A stretch of 62,772 bases of DNA from an uncultured Bacteroidales bacterium (GCA_934700615.1 CAKUXR010000020.1:1-62772); one strand, 5' to 3'. Positions 43,624 through 53,080 are shown, counted from the first letter of the stretch. Notes: generated from the sequence alone by a model not told the origin. A program made the numbers and translations.

Positions 43624-44565
43624 TCATCTAACAAATAGTCTCTTAAGGTAATTAAACAAAGTCATAGACATCAAATAATATTTAATTCTAAAGTCTAAAG
43701 GTAACTTATTCTTAAGTTTGCCATATAGCGTCTGAACAAATTCGTTACTATACCATAAACTATGCTCTCCATATATAGCTTTCTGGCATAGTTGTTTAAA
43801 TAACAAGAACGTTCGAACTTCGAAAACATCATCAGATATACCCAACTTCCAATATGCCTCAAATAGGTTCTTTAATATATATATAGAATCGTCAGGACTC
43901 AACTTATACTTATCAACGAAGGCATCTCCCATAGAGTAATAGTCATAAAAAGCGATACCGGATTTATATCTTATTGATTTCGTCTTATACAAGTATTGAA
44001 GATTGAATAATTGATCCTCTCCTATCCTGATATTTCTATTGAATCTCAAATCAGCAATCAAAGAATGTTTGAATAACTTAGACCATGTTGTCCTTAATAC
44101 TACTTCATATAAAATTCCACTATAGAAAGACTTTGCTGGTATATAGACACCATCACGTCTTTCAATACTATTAAGAAACACTGTTGAATCATCATAAATG
44201 GAATAAGAAGGAAAACAAATTAAGTCTTCAGACAATATATTCCAATCTATATCAGAAAAACACGATCTGATAACATCATCTGCATCTACAAATGTTATCC
44301 ATTTTCCCTTAGCATTATCCAACCCTAGATTTCTGGCAGAACTGACACCACCATTAGGCTTATGAAAGGCTCTGACACGAGCATCCTTTTTAGAGTATTC
44401 ATCACAAATACGTCCTGAATTGTCCTTGCTGCCATCATCTACCAGAAGCAGTTCAAAATCCGTCATCGTCTGAGACAAAATACTGTCAACACAACGATTA
44501 AGATACTTCTCCGCATTATATACAGGCACGATTATCGAAACTAAAGGCGCTTGGTTATCTTTCAT
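43624..44565 (-). CDS. glycosyltransferase family 2
   Basis: 313 residues. VSIIVPVYNAEKYLNRCVDS, VDDGSKDNSGRICDEYS, SSARNLGLDNAKGKWITFVD and ADD are the GT-A motifs. The codon usage is markedly AT-rich compared with the housekeeping genes. It lies 3 nt after the preceding GT2. Confidence 0.9.
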   Translation of the reverse strand: MKDNQAPLVSIIVPVYNAEKYLNRCVDSILSQTMTDFELLLVDDGSKDNSGRICDEYSKKDARVRAFHKPNGGVSSARNLGLDNAKGKWITFVDADDVIRSCFSDIDWNILSEDLICFPSYSIYDDSTVFLNSIERRDGVYIPAKSFYSGILYEVVLRTTWSKLFKHSLIADLRFNRNIRIGEDQLFNLQYLYKTKSIRYKSGIAFYDYYSMGDAFVDKYKLSPDDSIYILKNLFEAYWKLGISDDVFEVRTFLLFKQLCQKAIYGEHSLWYSNEFVQTLYGKLKNKLPLDFRIKYYLMSMTLFNYLKRLFVR

Positions 44566-44568
44566 AAT

Positions 44569-45549
44569 CTATCTACCTAAAGCAAATCTTAACTTGTCAA
44601 TTCCAACCACTATAGGTCTCATGCCGTGAGTGAGCATCCACATCATGACTTTGATTTTTTTATTACAAAACGGACATGACCAGATATACTTTCTGGTGAC
44701 AGGAAAAAGGTTCAAAAATTCTCCATGTTTATCTGGAAATAACACTAAATCCTGTTTATTTTTCAGCACCCTCCAAGAAAGTACTTTTTCCAACCTTCGC
44801 CCCAGACCATGTTCCTCTATAAATGCAATAATAAATTGATAAGTTTTCTTTTCATCCTCAAAAGATTTCGGGTTCAAGCCATGCATTATCGATGATTCAT
44901 TAGTCCGATTATAACAATAGAGTGGTTCATTCACCTTTGATACTCTCTTGGCGTAATAGAACAACTGACAAGAAACATAGAAATCCTCACAATAAGCAAT
45001 CCCTATAGGATAAGAAATAAGATTTTCCAAATACACACTACGCTTAACAAACAAATTGCATAATGATGTCCAATCAAATGAGATATAGCGTTCTAAAAAA
45101 GGAACCTTATCTTGACACAACTCTACAGAACGACAGATTGTTTTTTGCAAGCCATAATCCATAAGAAAATCACAATACACAATCTCCGACTTAGTTCGCT
45201 CCGCTTCATCATACAGTTTCTCATACATCTTCACGGAAACATAATCATCCGAATCGCAATGCGCCACATACTCACCTGTCGCGACATCTAGTCCAGTCTT
45301 TCTTGCTTGAGCCAAACCTCGATTGTGATCATGACGGACATACTTGATCTGAGCCAACCTATCAGGATAGTTGTTCGCAAGATTCTTGACCAGTTCTATG
45401 CTATTGTCAGGAGAGCCGTCATCCACAAAGATAATTTCAATATCTTTAAGAGTCTGTTCAAACAACGACTTCGCACATCGCTCTATATACGGAGCAACAT
45501 TGTACACCGGTACGATAACCGAGACAAGAGGGGTATTATTATCTGTCAT
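44569..45549 (-). CDS. glycosyltransferase family 2
   Basis: 326 residues. VSVIVPVYNVAPYIERCAKS, VDDGSPDNSIELVKNL, ARKTGLDVATGEYVAHCDSD and DYV form the GT-A site. The overall pattern (DHNRGLAQARKTG, CDSDDYV) resembles the GT2 at 37171-38154, so the two may be distant duplicates. It lies 9 nt after the pyruvyl transferase gene. Confidence 0.9.
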   Translation of the reverse strand: MTDNNTPLVSVIVPVYNVAPYIERCAKSLFEQTLKDIEIIFVDDGSPDNSIELVKNLANNYPDRLAQIKYVRHDHNRGLAQARKTGLDVATGEYVAHCDSDDYVSVKMYEKLYDEAERTKSEIVYCDFLMDYGLQKTICRSVELCQDKVPFLERYISFDWTSLCNLFVKRSVYLENLISYPIGIAYCEDFYVSCQLFYYAKRVSKVNEPLYCYNRTNESSIMHGLNPKSFEDEKKTYQFIIAFIEEHGLGRRLEKVLSWRVLKNKQDLVLFPDKHGEFLNLFPVTRKYIWSCPFCNKKIKVMMWMLTHGMRPIVVGIDKLRFALGR

Positions 45550-45558
45550 GGCACTTTC

Positions 45559-46731
45559 TTACTTTCTTTCCAACATTCCGCTCAAATAGCCAAGGCTATG
45601 AGCCTTAAGTTTTTGCAACTTAGAATATACTTCTGCATAGTCTATCGGTGCTATCAGTTCGGAGCGACGAGCATTGAACTCCTCATAATCATTGACCATT
45701 CTTCCTTCAAGCCCGAGTTGCGATAGCATTGACACAAATCTGTCTGCGCCGCGTGAGTGATTGACAATCGCGATAAACGGCTTGCGGTTTATGATTGAAA
45801 ACACGCAGCCATGGAACGAATCTGTGACCACAAAGGACGCATTCCTGAAATTGTCAAGCCATGACTGTACCGGAATCATTTTATCCGGGCTTCCGTCTGA
45901 CTTCTTGGGAGACAAGCCCATAAAACTCTCTTTAAGACCTAACTCGCAGGCAACATCATTGGCGATTTTTGACTTTTGTCCATCAGTATCAAGAACATAA
46001 CTGACAAGAGTATCCTGCTCAGCAGTCACTGAACATGAAGTTTTCGGTCTTTCAATAACATAATCGTCAGCGTCGAGCAGCAACGTCGGATCCAGAACAA
46101 GTTCAGCATGCTTTCCGAAATACTGTTCCACAAGTCCGACAGCAGACTTCTCACGGACGGAGATAGCTTCGAAACGCAATGACAACCTTTTGCATGTCTC
46201 CAGCATCTGCTCAGAAATAGGATTCTCAGATGTTCCGAAAGACGCGCCATAGGTAATTTTCAGCATTTTGTCATCTTCCGGGAGGAATCCTGCAAAGCAG
46301 TCAGTCAAAAATGGGGAATAACACTCTCTCCAAACCTGATCACTGCCAACAATAAGACAATCTAGGTTCTCTTTCTTAACCCGTTTGAGGAGTGCTTCCG
46401 AAGATCTTAATGGACTAGTTATTTTAAGGTATTTATGTATAAACTTAAGCAACACAGAGCAGTCATCCAGTTTGCTTTTATCTATCAGATAAGTCTGACT
46501 CCACGGACTCAAGATTGCTATATTCTTCTGACCTCGGATATATCTTCTGACCAGACACTTCAATACGCTCCCACATCTCCGGATAATCAAGCCGGCAGAA
46601 GGTGCAGCGAATGTGCGATCCAGGACTACAACCTCATGTCCCATCCGCTCCAAAACTGTCTGAAGAGCATAACATTGAAGAATACCTCCGTAATTTGATG
46701 CCAGAGGTAAGGTCAAGATTCCGATTCTCAC
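45559..46731 (-). CDS. polysaccharide pyruvyl transferase family protein
   Basis: 390 residues. It starts RIGILTLPLASNYGGILQCY and contains VGSDQVWRECYSPFLTDCF and later FVVTDSFHGCVFSIINRKPF, the family's conserved DSFHG-x-x-FS segment. It adds ketal-pyruvate (or acts as a related transferase) to a sugar, giving negative charge. CATTGAC heptamers reappear near its 3' end (45690, 45728), so the upstream edge of the heptamer-free core lies here. Confidence 0.88.
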   Translation of the reverse strand: MRIGILTLPLASNYGGILQCYALQTVLERMGHEVVVLDRTFAAPSAGLIIRRCGSVLKCLVRRYIRGQKNIAILSPWSQTYLIDKSKLDDCSVLLKFIHKYLKITSPLRSSEALLKRVKKENLDCLIVGSDQVWRECYSPFLTDCFAGFLPEDDKMLKITYGASFGTSENPISEQMLETCKRLSLRFEAISVREKSAVGLVEQYFGKHAELVLDPTLLLDADDYVIERPKTSCSVTAEQDTLVSYVLDTDGQKSKIANDVACELGLKESFMGLSPKKSDGSPDKMIPVQSWLDNFRNASFVVTDSFHGCVFSIINRKPFIAIVNHSRGADRFVSMLSQLGLEGRMVNDYEEFNARRSELIAPIDYAEVYSKLQKLKAHSLGYLSGMLERK

Positions 46732-46747
46732 GATTGTTTCTGATATA

Positions 46748-47176
46748 TCATTTCTTCAGGCGGTCCCAGAACGAGCGTTTGGGTTCCGCTGCAGAATAAA
46801 TTTTTCTGTAATACTCTCCCCAGGAGAGGCCTGAATGAATCATCTCGTAGATGACACCCCAGTCGGGAAGGCCGCCGAGATTGCGGTCATCAATGAAAAA
46901 GTCGGCAGTGAGTTTTCTCGGCTGCTGAACAATTTCATCCGCGTCGTAACGGATCTCAGGATGATTCGTATTGACGGCGTAAAACTCAACCCCGCGGGCG
47001 GAACACCATTCGACAGCCTCTTTGAGAAGATCGCCTTCACGAACAGACCATAGGATAAGCCTATGGCCTTCGGCAATCAGTAACTTCAATGTTGCTGTGG
47101 CAAATGGTATTTCTTTCCCGATTTCAGGATACCTGTGCTCTACGATAGTTCCGTCAAAGTCAATTGCGATGGTCAT
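46748..47176 (-). CDS. HAD-superfamily hydrolase (BT0820-like)
   Basis: 142 residues. MTIAIDFDGTIVEHRYPEIG carries the nucleophile DFDGT; RLILWSVREGDLL is motif II; ADFFIDDRNLGG is motif IV with paired Asp. Small HAD phosphatases of this kind sit directly after UpxY genes in many Bacteroidales capsule loci. The substrate is unknown. It lies 3 nt after upxY. Confidence 0.88.
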   Translation of the reverse strand: MTIAIDFDGTIVEHRYPEIGKEIPFATATLKLLIAEGHRLILWSVREGDLLKEAVEWCSARGVEFYAVNTNHPEIRYDADEIVQQPRKLTADFFIDDRNLGGLPDWGVIYEMIHSGLSWGEYYRKIYSAAEPKRSFWDRLKK

Positions 47177-47179
47177 GCT

Positions 47180-47758
47180 TCAGATGATTTCGATAAATTC
47201 TGGTGAGACAGAAACGAGGGCTACAGACATTACGCCTTTGACCTCAATGACAACTTTTCTGGACCTCATGCCTTTCAGTTTCACGAACATACCTTCGCAT
47301 CCTTGGAAGATTCCCCCGGTTATCCGGACTTTCTGACCTTTGGAGAGGTTGACCTCGCCTGCCGGATAGTACCGGAGATTCTCCTCACAAGAAGCAGTCA
47401 CAGATATGAAGCGGGCCATGTCATCATCCGGGACGATAATCTTGTTCCCGGTCCTCCCGTCCATCATGTACTGCATGAATGGAATACGTCCGGAATTCTT
47501 GACTTCCGTCATCCTGTCTTGTGTACAGTTCACAAAGACAAGATTCCGGACTGCAGGTTCCAGAACTCTCTTGCCGTTTTCGGTTACGTGCCACTGCATA
47601 GGTGTATAGCTGGTGATTCCCAGCGAATCCAGAATCCTCTTGACCTCGGCTTCCCTGCGATAAGTGACTCGCATGGCAAACCAAAGTCTTATGGTCTTTC
47701 TGGCCTTGACCTTGAGGTAAGCACATACCTCTGGGGCTTGATTTTTAATGTACTCCAT
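47180..47758 (-). CDS. UpxY-family NusG-like antiterminator
   Basis: 192 residues. The NGN domain (RLWFAMRVTYRREAEVKRIL, TSYTPMQWHV) is followed by a KOW domain (LSKGQKVRITGGIFQGCEGM). UpxY proteins of Bacteroides are encoded first in each capsule operon and prevent premature termination in that operon's 5' leader. Here too it heads the long minus-strand operon. No UpxZ-type gene follows it; a HAD gene does. Confidence 0.9.
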   Translation of the reverse strand: MEYIKNQAPEVCAYLKVKARKTIRLWFAMRVTYRREAEVKRILDSLGITSYTPMQWHVTENGKRVLEPAVRNLVFVNCTQDRMTEVKNSGRIPFMQYMMDGRTGNKIIVPDDDMARFISVTASCEENLRYYPAGEVNLSKGQKVRITGGIFQGCEGMFVKLKGMRSRKVVIEVKGVMSVALVSVSPEFIEII

Positions 47759-48098
47759 TGAAAATCAACTACTTATATCAATTTTTTAATAAATACCGCT
47801 GTTATTTTGCTTATTATAGCCTGAAAGTTAGGTTATGTTCGGCAAGTGGACGGCTATCTCGTCTAATTAATTCAGGAAAAAGCCTTGCTTATCAGTAAAG
47901 GTTAGTGTATCACCCTGCTTCTATCCTTTATAATTTTTCTAAATGCAAAGGAAGCGGTTTTAGCTTTCAATCACGTGTTAATTCTTGTCGAAAATCGACT
48001 TTTTTCACAAAAAACCAGCCGAAAATTTTAGGAAAAATCTTGTCAAATCAGTACCGAAATAGACAAGTTAATTTCAGAACTATTTAGTTTTCAGTGTT
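47759..48098. other. leader region of the capsule operon
   Basis: 340 bp between the UpxY and AraC-type genes, both on the minus strand, and AT-rich. I find no full TAnnTTTG match (the best is TTCCTTTG near 47946-47953) and no inverted repeats that would mark an invertible promoter. Confidence 0.5.
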
Positions 48099-49391
48099 TT
48101 ACGAGCGACTACTCGTCCCCCCCCCATTCGATGCGGTGCGATATGCAGAAGGTGTCACTCCTGTAAAAAGTTTGAATGCTTTCGACATTGAAGATGCGTC
48201 AGGAAAGCCTGTAAGCGCAGCTATGTCGAGCAATGTCATCTTTGGCTCGGTCTGACGGAGCAGGCGCTTGACTTCCTCTACCCTGAGAGACTTGATCCAA
48301 GTATTGAAGTTCATCTCATAAATATTGTTCAGGAAGTCGGAAAGCAGTCTCGGGCTGACTCCCATGAAGTCTGCAGCGCTCGACAAGGTGATGCCTTCCG
48401 TGAGATATAATTTATCCGGACTTTCGCTCCATTGTTTTACAATTTCGTCAATTCTTCGTCTGTCCGGTGTTTCAGTATCGGAAGCAGTTTCTGCAGGCTC
48501 CTGCACATCAGATGCGGTTTCTTCTACGGGTGACGGTTCCGGAATCATATCCGAATCCATAAAATCTTCACTATCATTGACATCGCCTGCAACTGTAAAC
48601 GTATCTTTTTTCTTTTGTGGTACGTCGTGATAGGTGAATGCCGGCGAAACGAGATTGAAGATATGCTGGAGGTTTACCAGTACGACAGTAAACAGAACGA
48701 ACAAACCCGTATTCAGGCACATGATTACCAGTCGGTGAACGGCGTTTCCGCTGAAAAAGAAGATGAATGTCGTTACTATATAAACAGTAAACGCCAACAT
48801 TATGGAATAGACCTTGTGTCCGTCTTCAATGTGATTGCCAGTATAATAGTCGCCAAGAAGCCTGTTATATCTCGACATCTCCCGATATAGCCAAAAGCCG
48901 ACGACCAGCAATTCTATCAGAAGGCAGACAAGCAAAGTTCCGGACAAGAAATTTGCAGAACCCAACTTGATAAAATCCACATATGAGGCCAATGTAATCG
49001 AATCCGTCTCCCGCAAGAATGCCACAACATACAAGACCGTCAGAACAAATACCGGAGAAACAAGCAGCAACATATTGCGGAGATTGACTTTCTCGGATCT
49101 GAAGAGTTTCAGCATGGCTCCCACTCCCAAGAAAATCTGGCCATACATTATGAGCGGCGCAAAGAAGTGGTTTGTTACTACGTAATCGACCTTTACATAC
49201 TGGAGATATATGACGACTGCATCAAAAAGCACGTCCAGAAATGCCGCAAAGGCAATGCATCTCAAGACAAACCTGAAGTTGTGAGATTCGTTGTTTTCCC
49301 TTGTCCTGACTCCAATAAGGACCACTCCCAGCACAAAACAAATCATGCCGGAACACAAGTAAACAAGAAATTCCATTAACTTCAAACTCAT
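48099..49391 (-). CDS. AraC-type regulator with N-terminal membrane domain
   Basis: 430 residues. The first about 240 residues hold six to seven membrane helices (EFLVYLCSGMICFVLGVVLI and following). An acidic linker follows (about 265-310, EDFMDSDMIPEPSPVEETAS), then a C-terminal AraC/XylS double HTH (WIKSLRVEEVKRLLRQTEPK, TLLDIAALTGFPDASSMSKA, FKLFTGVTPSAYRT). Such membrane AraC proteins are frequent in Bacteroidetes and are thought to sense signals at the membrane. It lies upstream of the capsule operon on the same strand, so it may control it, but it is not contiguous with it. A run of nine G sits six codons before the stop. Confidence 0.85.
   Translation of the reverse strand: MSLKLMEFLVYLCSGMICFVLGVVLIGVRTRENNESHNFRFVLRCIAFAAFLDVLFDAVVIYLQYVKVDYVVTNHFFAPLIMYGQIFLGVGAMLKLFRSEKVNLRNMLLLVSPVFVLTVLYVVAFLRETDSITLASYVDFIKLGSANFLSGTLLVCLLIELLVVGFWLYREMSRYNRLLGDYYTGNHIEDGHKVYSIMLAFTVYIVTTFIFFFSGNAVHRLVIMCLNTGLFVLFTVVLVNLQHIFNLVSPAFTYHDVPQKKKDTFTVAGDVNDSEDFMDSDMIPEPSPVEETASDVQEPAETASDTETPDRRRIDEIVKQWSESPDKLYLTEGITLSSAADFMGVSPRLLSDFLNNIYEMNFNTWIKSLRVEEVKRLLRQTEPKMTLLDIAALTGFPDASSMSKAFKLFTGVTPSAYRTASNGGGTSSRS
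48117..48125. repeat. nine-base C/G run at the 3' end of the AraC-type gene
   Basis: It encodes three Gly near the C-terminus (SNGGGTSSRS). Slippage would only alter the last few residues, so any effect is likely small. Confidence 0.7.
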
Positions 49392-49512
49392 AATGGCAAA
49401 GATAACATGTTTTTCACTACCACGGAAGCGAAAAACCCTGCTTTTTACTTAAAGAATACGCAAATGGTGCAAATGAACCAAACATGAACCAAAACCACCC
49501 CGAAAAACAAAT

Positions 49513-49543
49513 TTTGCCAAGCCAAACAAAAGCAGTAATTTTA
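49513..49543 (+). promoter_or_regulatory. promoter of the AAA/nuclease gene
   Basis: TTTG (49513-49516), 19-nt spacer, TAATTTTA (49536-49543; one mismatch to TAnnTTTG), 17 nt before the start codon. Confidence 0.55.
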
Positions 49544-49560
49544 GGGATAAATCAAGACGT

Positions 49561-51153
49561 ATGGGAAATTTTATAGATAAAGGCAACGATGGCTTTGCTT
49601 CTGTCCGCAACACTAACTTTGTGGACAAGAGTATGCTTATTGAAGAAGTTAGCTCTGTAATGTTGACCGAAAACCGATATATGTGCGTTACGCGTGCACG
49701 TCGATTCGGAAAATCCGTTGCAGTGAAGATGCTTAATGCCTACTATGACAGGTCCTGCAACTCAGAGAGTCTGTTCGATGGGTTGGAGATCAGCAGGCAG
49801 CCAGACTTCAAGAAACATCTGAATCATTTTCCTGTACTCTATCTGGATATGACCGATTTCGTAACGAAGTACGGAGACGATGATCACCTGATAGAAAAAA
49901 TGAAGCAGGACATCTGCAACGAACTGCTGAATGTGTATGAAGGAGTCTCAATGAATCCCAATGACGATCTTATGGACCTTCTGGTAAGCATCGTTGACAA
50001 TACAGGTGAGAAGTTCGTATGCCTGATCGACGAGTGGGATGCTCTTTGCCGAGAGGGATATGAGAAGCTGATGGATGAATATGTGGATTTTCTTCGCAGG
50101 TTATTCAAGGGCAGCAAAACGGAGTATGTGTTCACGTGTGTCTATATGACAGGTATTCTTCCTATCAAACGGTATAACACACAGTCAGCATTGAACAACT
50201 TCGAAGAATATACCATGCTGAGTCCGGCCCAGCTTGCCCCTTACTTCGGCTTCACGGAGAAAGAAGTTCTTGCTCTATGCAAGGTGGCGGATATGGATGC
50301 ACATGAAATGAAACTCTGGTATGACGGCTACGAATTGGGAAACGAAAAGGCCATATACAATCCTTTTGCCGTAATGAGAGCATTGAAGAGAAGATCGTTT
50401 TCAAGTTACTGGACTAGCACGAATACGTTTGAGGACTTGCGCAGATATATCACCATGAATTTTGAGGGGTTGAAGGATGACATTGTCTCCGCGTTCAATG
50501 ATATTCCGGTGAAAGTCAATTCTCTTCGTTTCAGCAACGACATGCATAAGGTCGACTGCAAAGATGATGTTCTGACGCTATTGTGTCATCTGGGTTACTT
50601 GTCCTATAATGATGCCACCAAGTGCGCCTGCATTCCGAACTATGAGGTCCGTCAAGAGTTTGAAACGGCCATAGCCGACACAGGATGGGCAGAAGTGACA
50701 GATGCTCTCAAGCAATCAGAGTACTTGTTGTCTTGTGTTTTGAATGGTGATGCAGAGGTAGTTGCGATACACATTGACACAATTCATGAGCAGAATACCA
50801 GCCTCATCAAGTACAATGATGAAAATTCATTGGCTTGCGTCCTGTCGCTGGCATTTTATACTGCCAGAAGCCGTTATCAGATAATACGGGAACTGCCTGG
50901 AGGCAAAGGCTTCGCAGATATCGTAATGATACCTCACAGAAACATTGACCTGCCGGCTATTGTACTCGAATTGAAATACAATCAAGATGCCGATACGGCT
51001 ATCAACCAGATTAAGCGTAAGAATTATGGGGACGCGCTCGAGAGATATTCCGGGAAAGTGATTCTGGTGGGCATCAACTATGACAGGAAAACTAAGAAGC
51101 ATAGTTGTGTTGTAGAGCATACCGAAAAATTCCAACAAACCAATAGACCTTGA
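49561..51153 (+). CDS. AAA-ATPase-like / PD-(D/E)XK nuclease protein (DUF1703 type)
   Basis: 530 residues. The N-terminal AAA-ATPase_like domain starts FIDKGNDGFASVRNTNFVDK and has the modified P-loop CVTRARRFGKSVAVKML and a Walker-B-like FVCLIDEWDALC. The C-terminal PD-(D/E)XK module has ADIVMIPHRN ... PAIVLELKYN, the D...ExK catalytic set. These proteins are abundant, often multi-copy and variable in gut Bacteroidetes; the role is unknown and mobile or defence functions have been suggested. The stop is 1 nt before the xpt start, so it may be translationally coupled to an unrelated purine-salvage gene. Confidence 0.85.
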   Translation: MGNFIDKGNDGFASVRNTNFVDKSMLIEEVSSVMLTENRYMCVTRARRFGKSVAVKMLNAYYDRSCNSESLFDGLEISRQPDFKKHLNHFPVLYLDMTDFVTKYGDDDHLIEKMKQDICNELLNVYEGVSMNPNDDLMDLLVSIVDNTGEKFVCLIDEWDALCREGYEKLMDEYVDFLRRLFKGSKTEYVFTCVYMTGILPIKRYNTQSALNNFEEYTMLSPAQLAPYFGFTEKEVLALCKVADMDAHEMKLWYDGYELGNEKAIYNPFAVMRALKRRSFSSYWTSTNTFEDLRRYITMNFEGLKDDIVSAFNDIPVKVNSLRFSNDMHKVDCKDDVLTLLCHLGYLSYNDATKCACIPNYEVRQEFETAIADTGWAEVTDALKQSEYLLSCVLNGDAEVVAIHIDTIHEQNTSLIKYNDENSLACVLSLAFYTARSRYQIIRELPGGKGFADIVMIPHRNIDLPAIVLELKYNQDADTAINQIKRKNYGDALERYSGKVILVGINYDRKTKKHSCVVEHTEKFQQTNRP

Positions 51154-51154
51154 A

Positions 51155-51739
51155 ATGAATTTTCTAGAAGAAAAGATTATCTCGGACGGAGTAATCAAGG
51201 AGGGCAACATCCTCAAAGTTGACAATTTTCTCAATCATCAGATTGACATTGACATCATGAGGCAGATTGCCTATGAATTCAAGCGCCGTTTCCGCGGCCG
51301 GACTGTGACCAAGATTCTAACCATCGAGGCAAGCGGCATCGCGATTGCGACATTGCTGGCGGACTTGTATGACGTGCCGGTGGTATTCGCGAAGAAGAGC
51401 GAGACCGCGAACAGCACGGACGACAAGTATGTTGCTCAGGCTTACTCGTTTACACACAAGAAGATGAACAATGTGTTCGTGTCGAAGCCTTATCTCAATG
51501 CCGGAGAAAAAGTCCTGATTGTGGATGACTTTCTGGCAGACGGACAGGCAATGCTCGCTCTCATTGACATTGTCAAGCAAGCAGGTGCCGATGTCGTCGG
51601 TCTGGGCGTCGCCATTGAAAAGGGGCAGCAGAGGGGCGGCAAGCTTCTCCGCGAGGCCGGATACCACCTGGAGTCCATCGCGATTATCGATGACATGGAT
51701 TTCGAGACACAGACTATTCATTTCAGAGACAACAAATAA
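51155..51739 (+). CDS. xpt: xanthine phosphoribosyltransferase
   Basis: 194 residues starting MNFLEEKIISDGVIKEGNIL. The PRPP loop is KVLIVDDFLADGQAMLALID, and the SAETANSTDD-type segment (KKSETANSTDDKYVAQAYSF) is typical of Xpt. It converts xanthine plus PRPP to XMP in salvage. It is followed 3 nt later by a xanthine/uracil permease, the classical xpt-pbuX pair. I looked for a purine riboswitch upstream; none is possible because the AAA gene abuts it. Confidence 0.92.
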   Translation: MNFLEEKIISDGVIKEGNILKVDNFLNHQIDIDIMRQIAYEFKRRFRGRTVTKILTIEASGIAIATLLADLYDVPVVFAKKSETANSTDDKYVAQAYSFTHKKMNNVFVSKPYLNAGEKVLIVDDFLADGQAMLALIDIVKQAGADVVGLGVAIEKGQQRGGKLLREAGYHLESIAIIDDMDFETQTIHFRDNK

Positions 51740-51742
51740 ACT

Positions 51743-53044
51743 ATGGCAAAGTCCAACATTTATGAGCTGGACGGACGGGTTCCGCTGGCTCAGGCTGTTC
51801 CGTTCGGTCTGCAGCACGTACTTGCAATGTTCGTAAGCAACATCACGCCTATCATCATCCTGGCAGGTATCGTAGGGGTCAATGCCGAGCTTCAGGGAGC
51901 CCTCATCCAAAACTGCATGATTATCGCCGGAATCGGAACTTTCGTGCAACTCTACCCTATCTGGAAAATCGGTTCCAGACTTCCTATCGTCATGGGTATC
52001 AGCTTCACCTTCCTGTCATTGGCCATTTTCATAGGCTCGACAATGGGCATGGGGACATTGATGGGCGCCGTCATCATCGGCGGACTCATCGAGGGGATTC
52101 TCGGACTGTTCGTGAAATACTGGATCAGACTTGTTCCGCCTATCGTGGCCGCCACAGTCGTTACCGCCATAGGATTCTCTCTGCTTCCTATCGGTGCGAA
52201 CAGTTTCGCCGGAGGTCAGGGTGCAGCAGATTTCGGAGCTGCCCACAACTGGATTGTCGGTTCGGTCACACTGCTGACATGCCTGATTTGCCAGGTATTC
52301 GGCAAAGGTTTCCTCCGTTCGCTTTCCGTATTGGTCGGACTTATCGTCGGCTATATACTGTCACTTTTCATGGGCATGGTGGATTTCAGCGCATTGAACG
52401 GAGCCGGGTTCATTTCACTTCCTAAGTTCCTGCCGTTCAAGCCAGAGTTCAATCTTGGGGCAATCCTCTCAATAACAGCCATTTATATGGTCAGCGCAAC
52501 AGAGACTATCGGAGATACCAGCGCTCTCTGCGCAGGGGCACTCAAGCGCCAGCCAAGTGACCGGGAGCTAGGCGGAAGTATCGCTTGTGACGGATTCGTG
52601 AGCACAGTAGCCGGATTGTTCGGATGCACGCCTATCACATCATTCAGCCAAAACGTGGGTCTGGCAACAATCAGCGGGGTCATCAATCGCTTCGCTATCG
52701 CGACCGGTGCGGCAATCATGGTCATCGGAGGCATCTTCCCTGCCGTAGGACTGACATTGACAACAATCCCGCAGGCGGTGCTGGGCGGCTGTACCATCAT
52801 GATGTTCGGAAGTATCCTTTTTGCGGGTTTCGGCATGATGGCGAAGTGCGGCTTCGGCAACCGTAACATGATTATAGCCAGCCTGTCACTGAGTGTCGGA
52901 CTCGGCTTTACTTCAGCTTCACAAATGTTCAATATCTTCCCTGATATCATCAAGACCGTCTTCGCCGAGAACTGCGTCGCAGTCGTTTTCGTTCTTGCCG
53001 TGCTGCTGAATCTAGTCCTCCCGAAGGAGAAGCCCGAGGCGTAA
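51743..53044 (+). CDS. NCS2 xanthine/uracil permease
   Basis: 433 residues with about 12-14 membrane helices. It opens RVPLAQAVPFGLQHVLAMFV and has the QH motif of NCS2 carriers, the substrate motif SATETIGDTSALCAGALKRQ, and FGCTPITSFSQNVGLATISG near the conserved NTxxSQNxG. Its position after xpt argues for xanthine as substrate (PbuX-like). It imports purines using a proton gradient. Confidence 0.92.
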   Translation: MAKSNIYELDGRVPLAQAVPFGLQHVLAMFVSNITPIIILAGIVGVNAELQGALIQNCMIIAGIGTFVQLYPIWKIGSRLPIVMGISFTFLSLAIFIGSTMGMGTLMGAVIIGGLIEGILGLFVKYWIRLVPPIVAATVVTAIGFSLLPIGANSFAGGQGAADFGAAHNWIVGSVTLLTCLICQVFGKGFLRSLSVLVGLIVGYILSLFMGMVDFSALNGAGFISLPKFLPFKPEFNLGAILSITAIYMVSATETIGDTSALCAGALKRQPSDRELGGSIACDGFVSTVAGLFGCTPITSFSQNVGLATISGVINRFAIATGAAIMVIGGIFPAVGLTLTTIPQAVLGGCTIMMFGSILFAGFGMMAKCGFGNRNMIIASLSLSVGLGFTSASQMFNIFPDIIKTVFAENCVAVVFVLAVLLNLVLPKEKPEA

Positions 53045-53080
53045 GTCAATGATAATGAATTAATAGAGTGTCAATGAACT

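Noticed and set aside
47759..48098. Invertible capsule promoter of the Bacteroides type
   Set aside because: I searched for flanking inverted repeats and a consensus promoter in either orientation and found neither.
48117..48125. Phase switch of the AraC-type regulator
   Set aside because: The run lies six codons from the stop, after the HTH domain, so slippage would change only a few terminal residues.
51100..51160. Purine riboswitch before xpt
   Set aside because: There is no room; the upstream gene's stop codon is 1 nt from the xpt start and no riboswitch-like core is visible.
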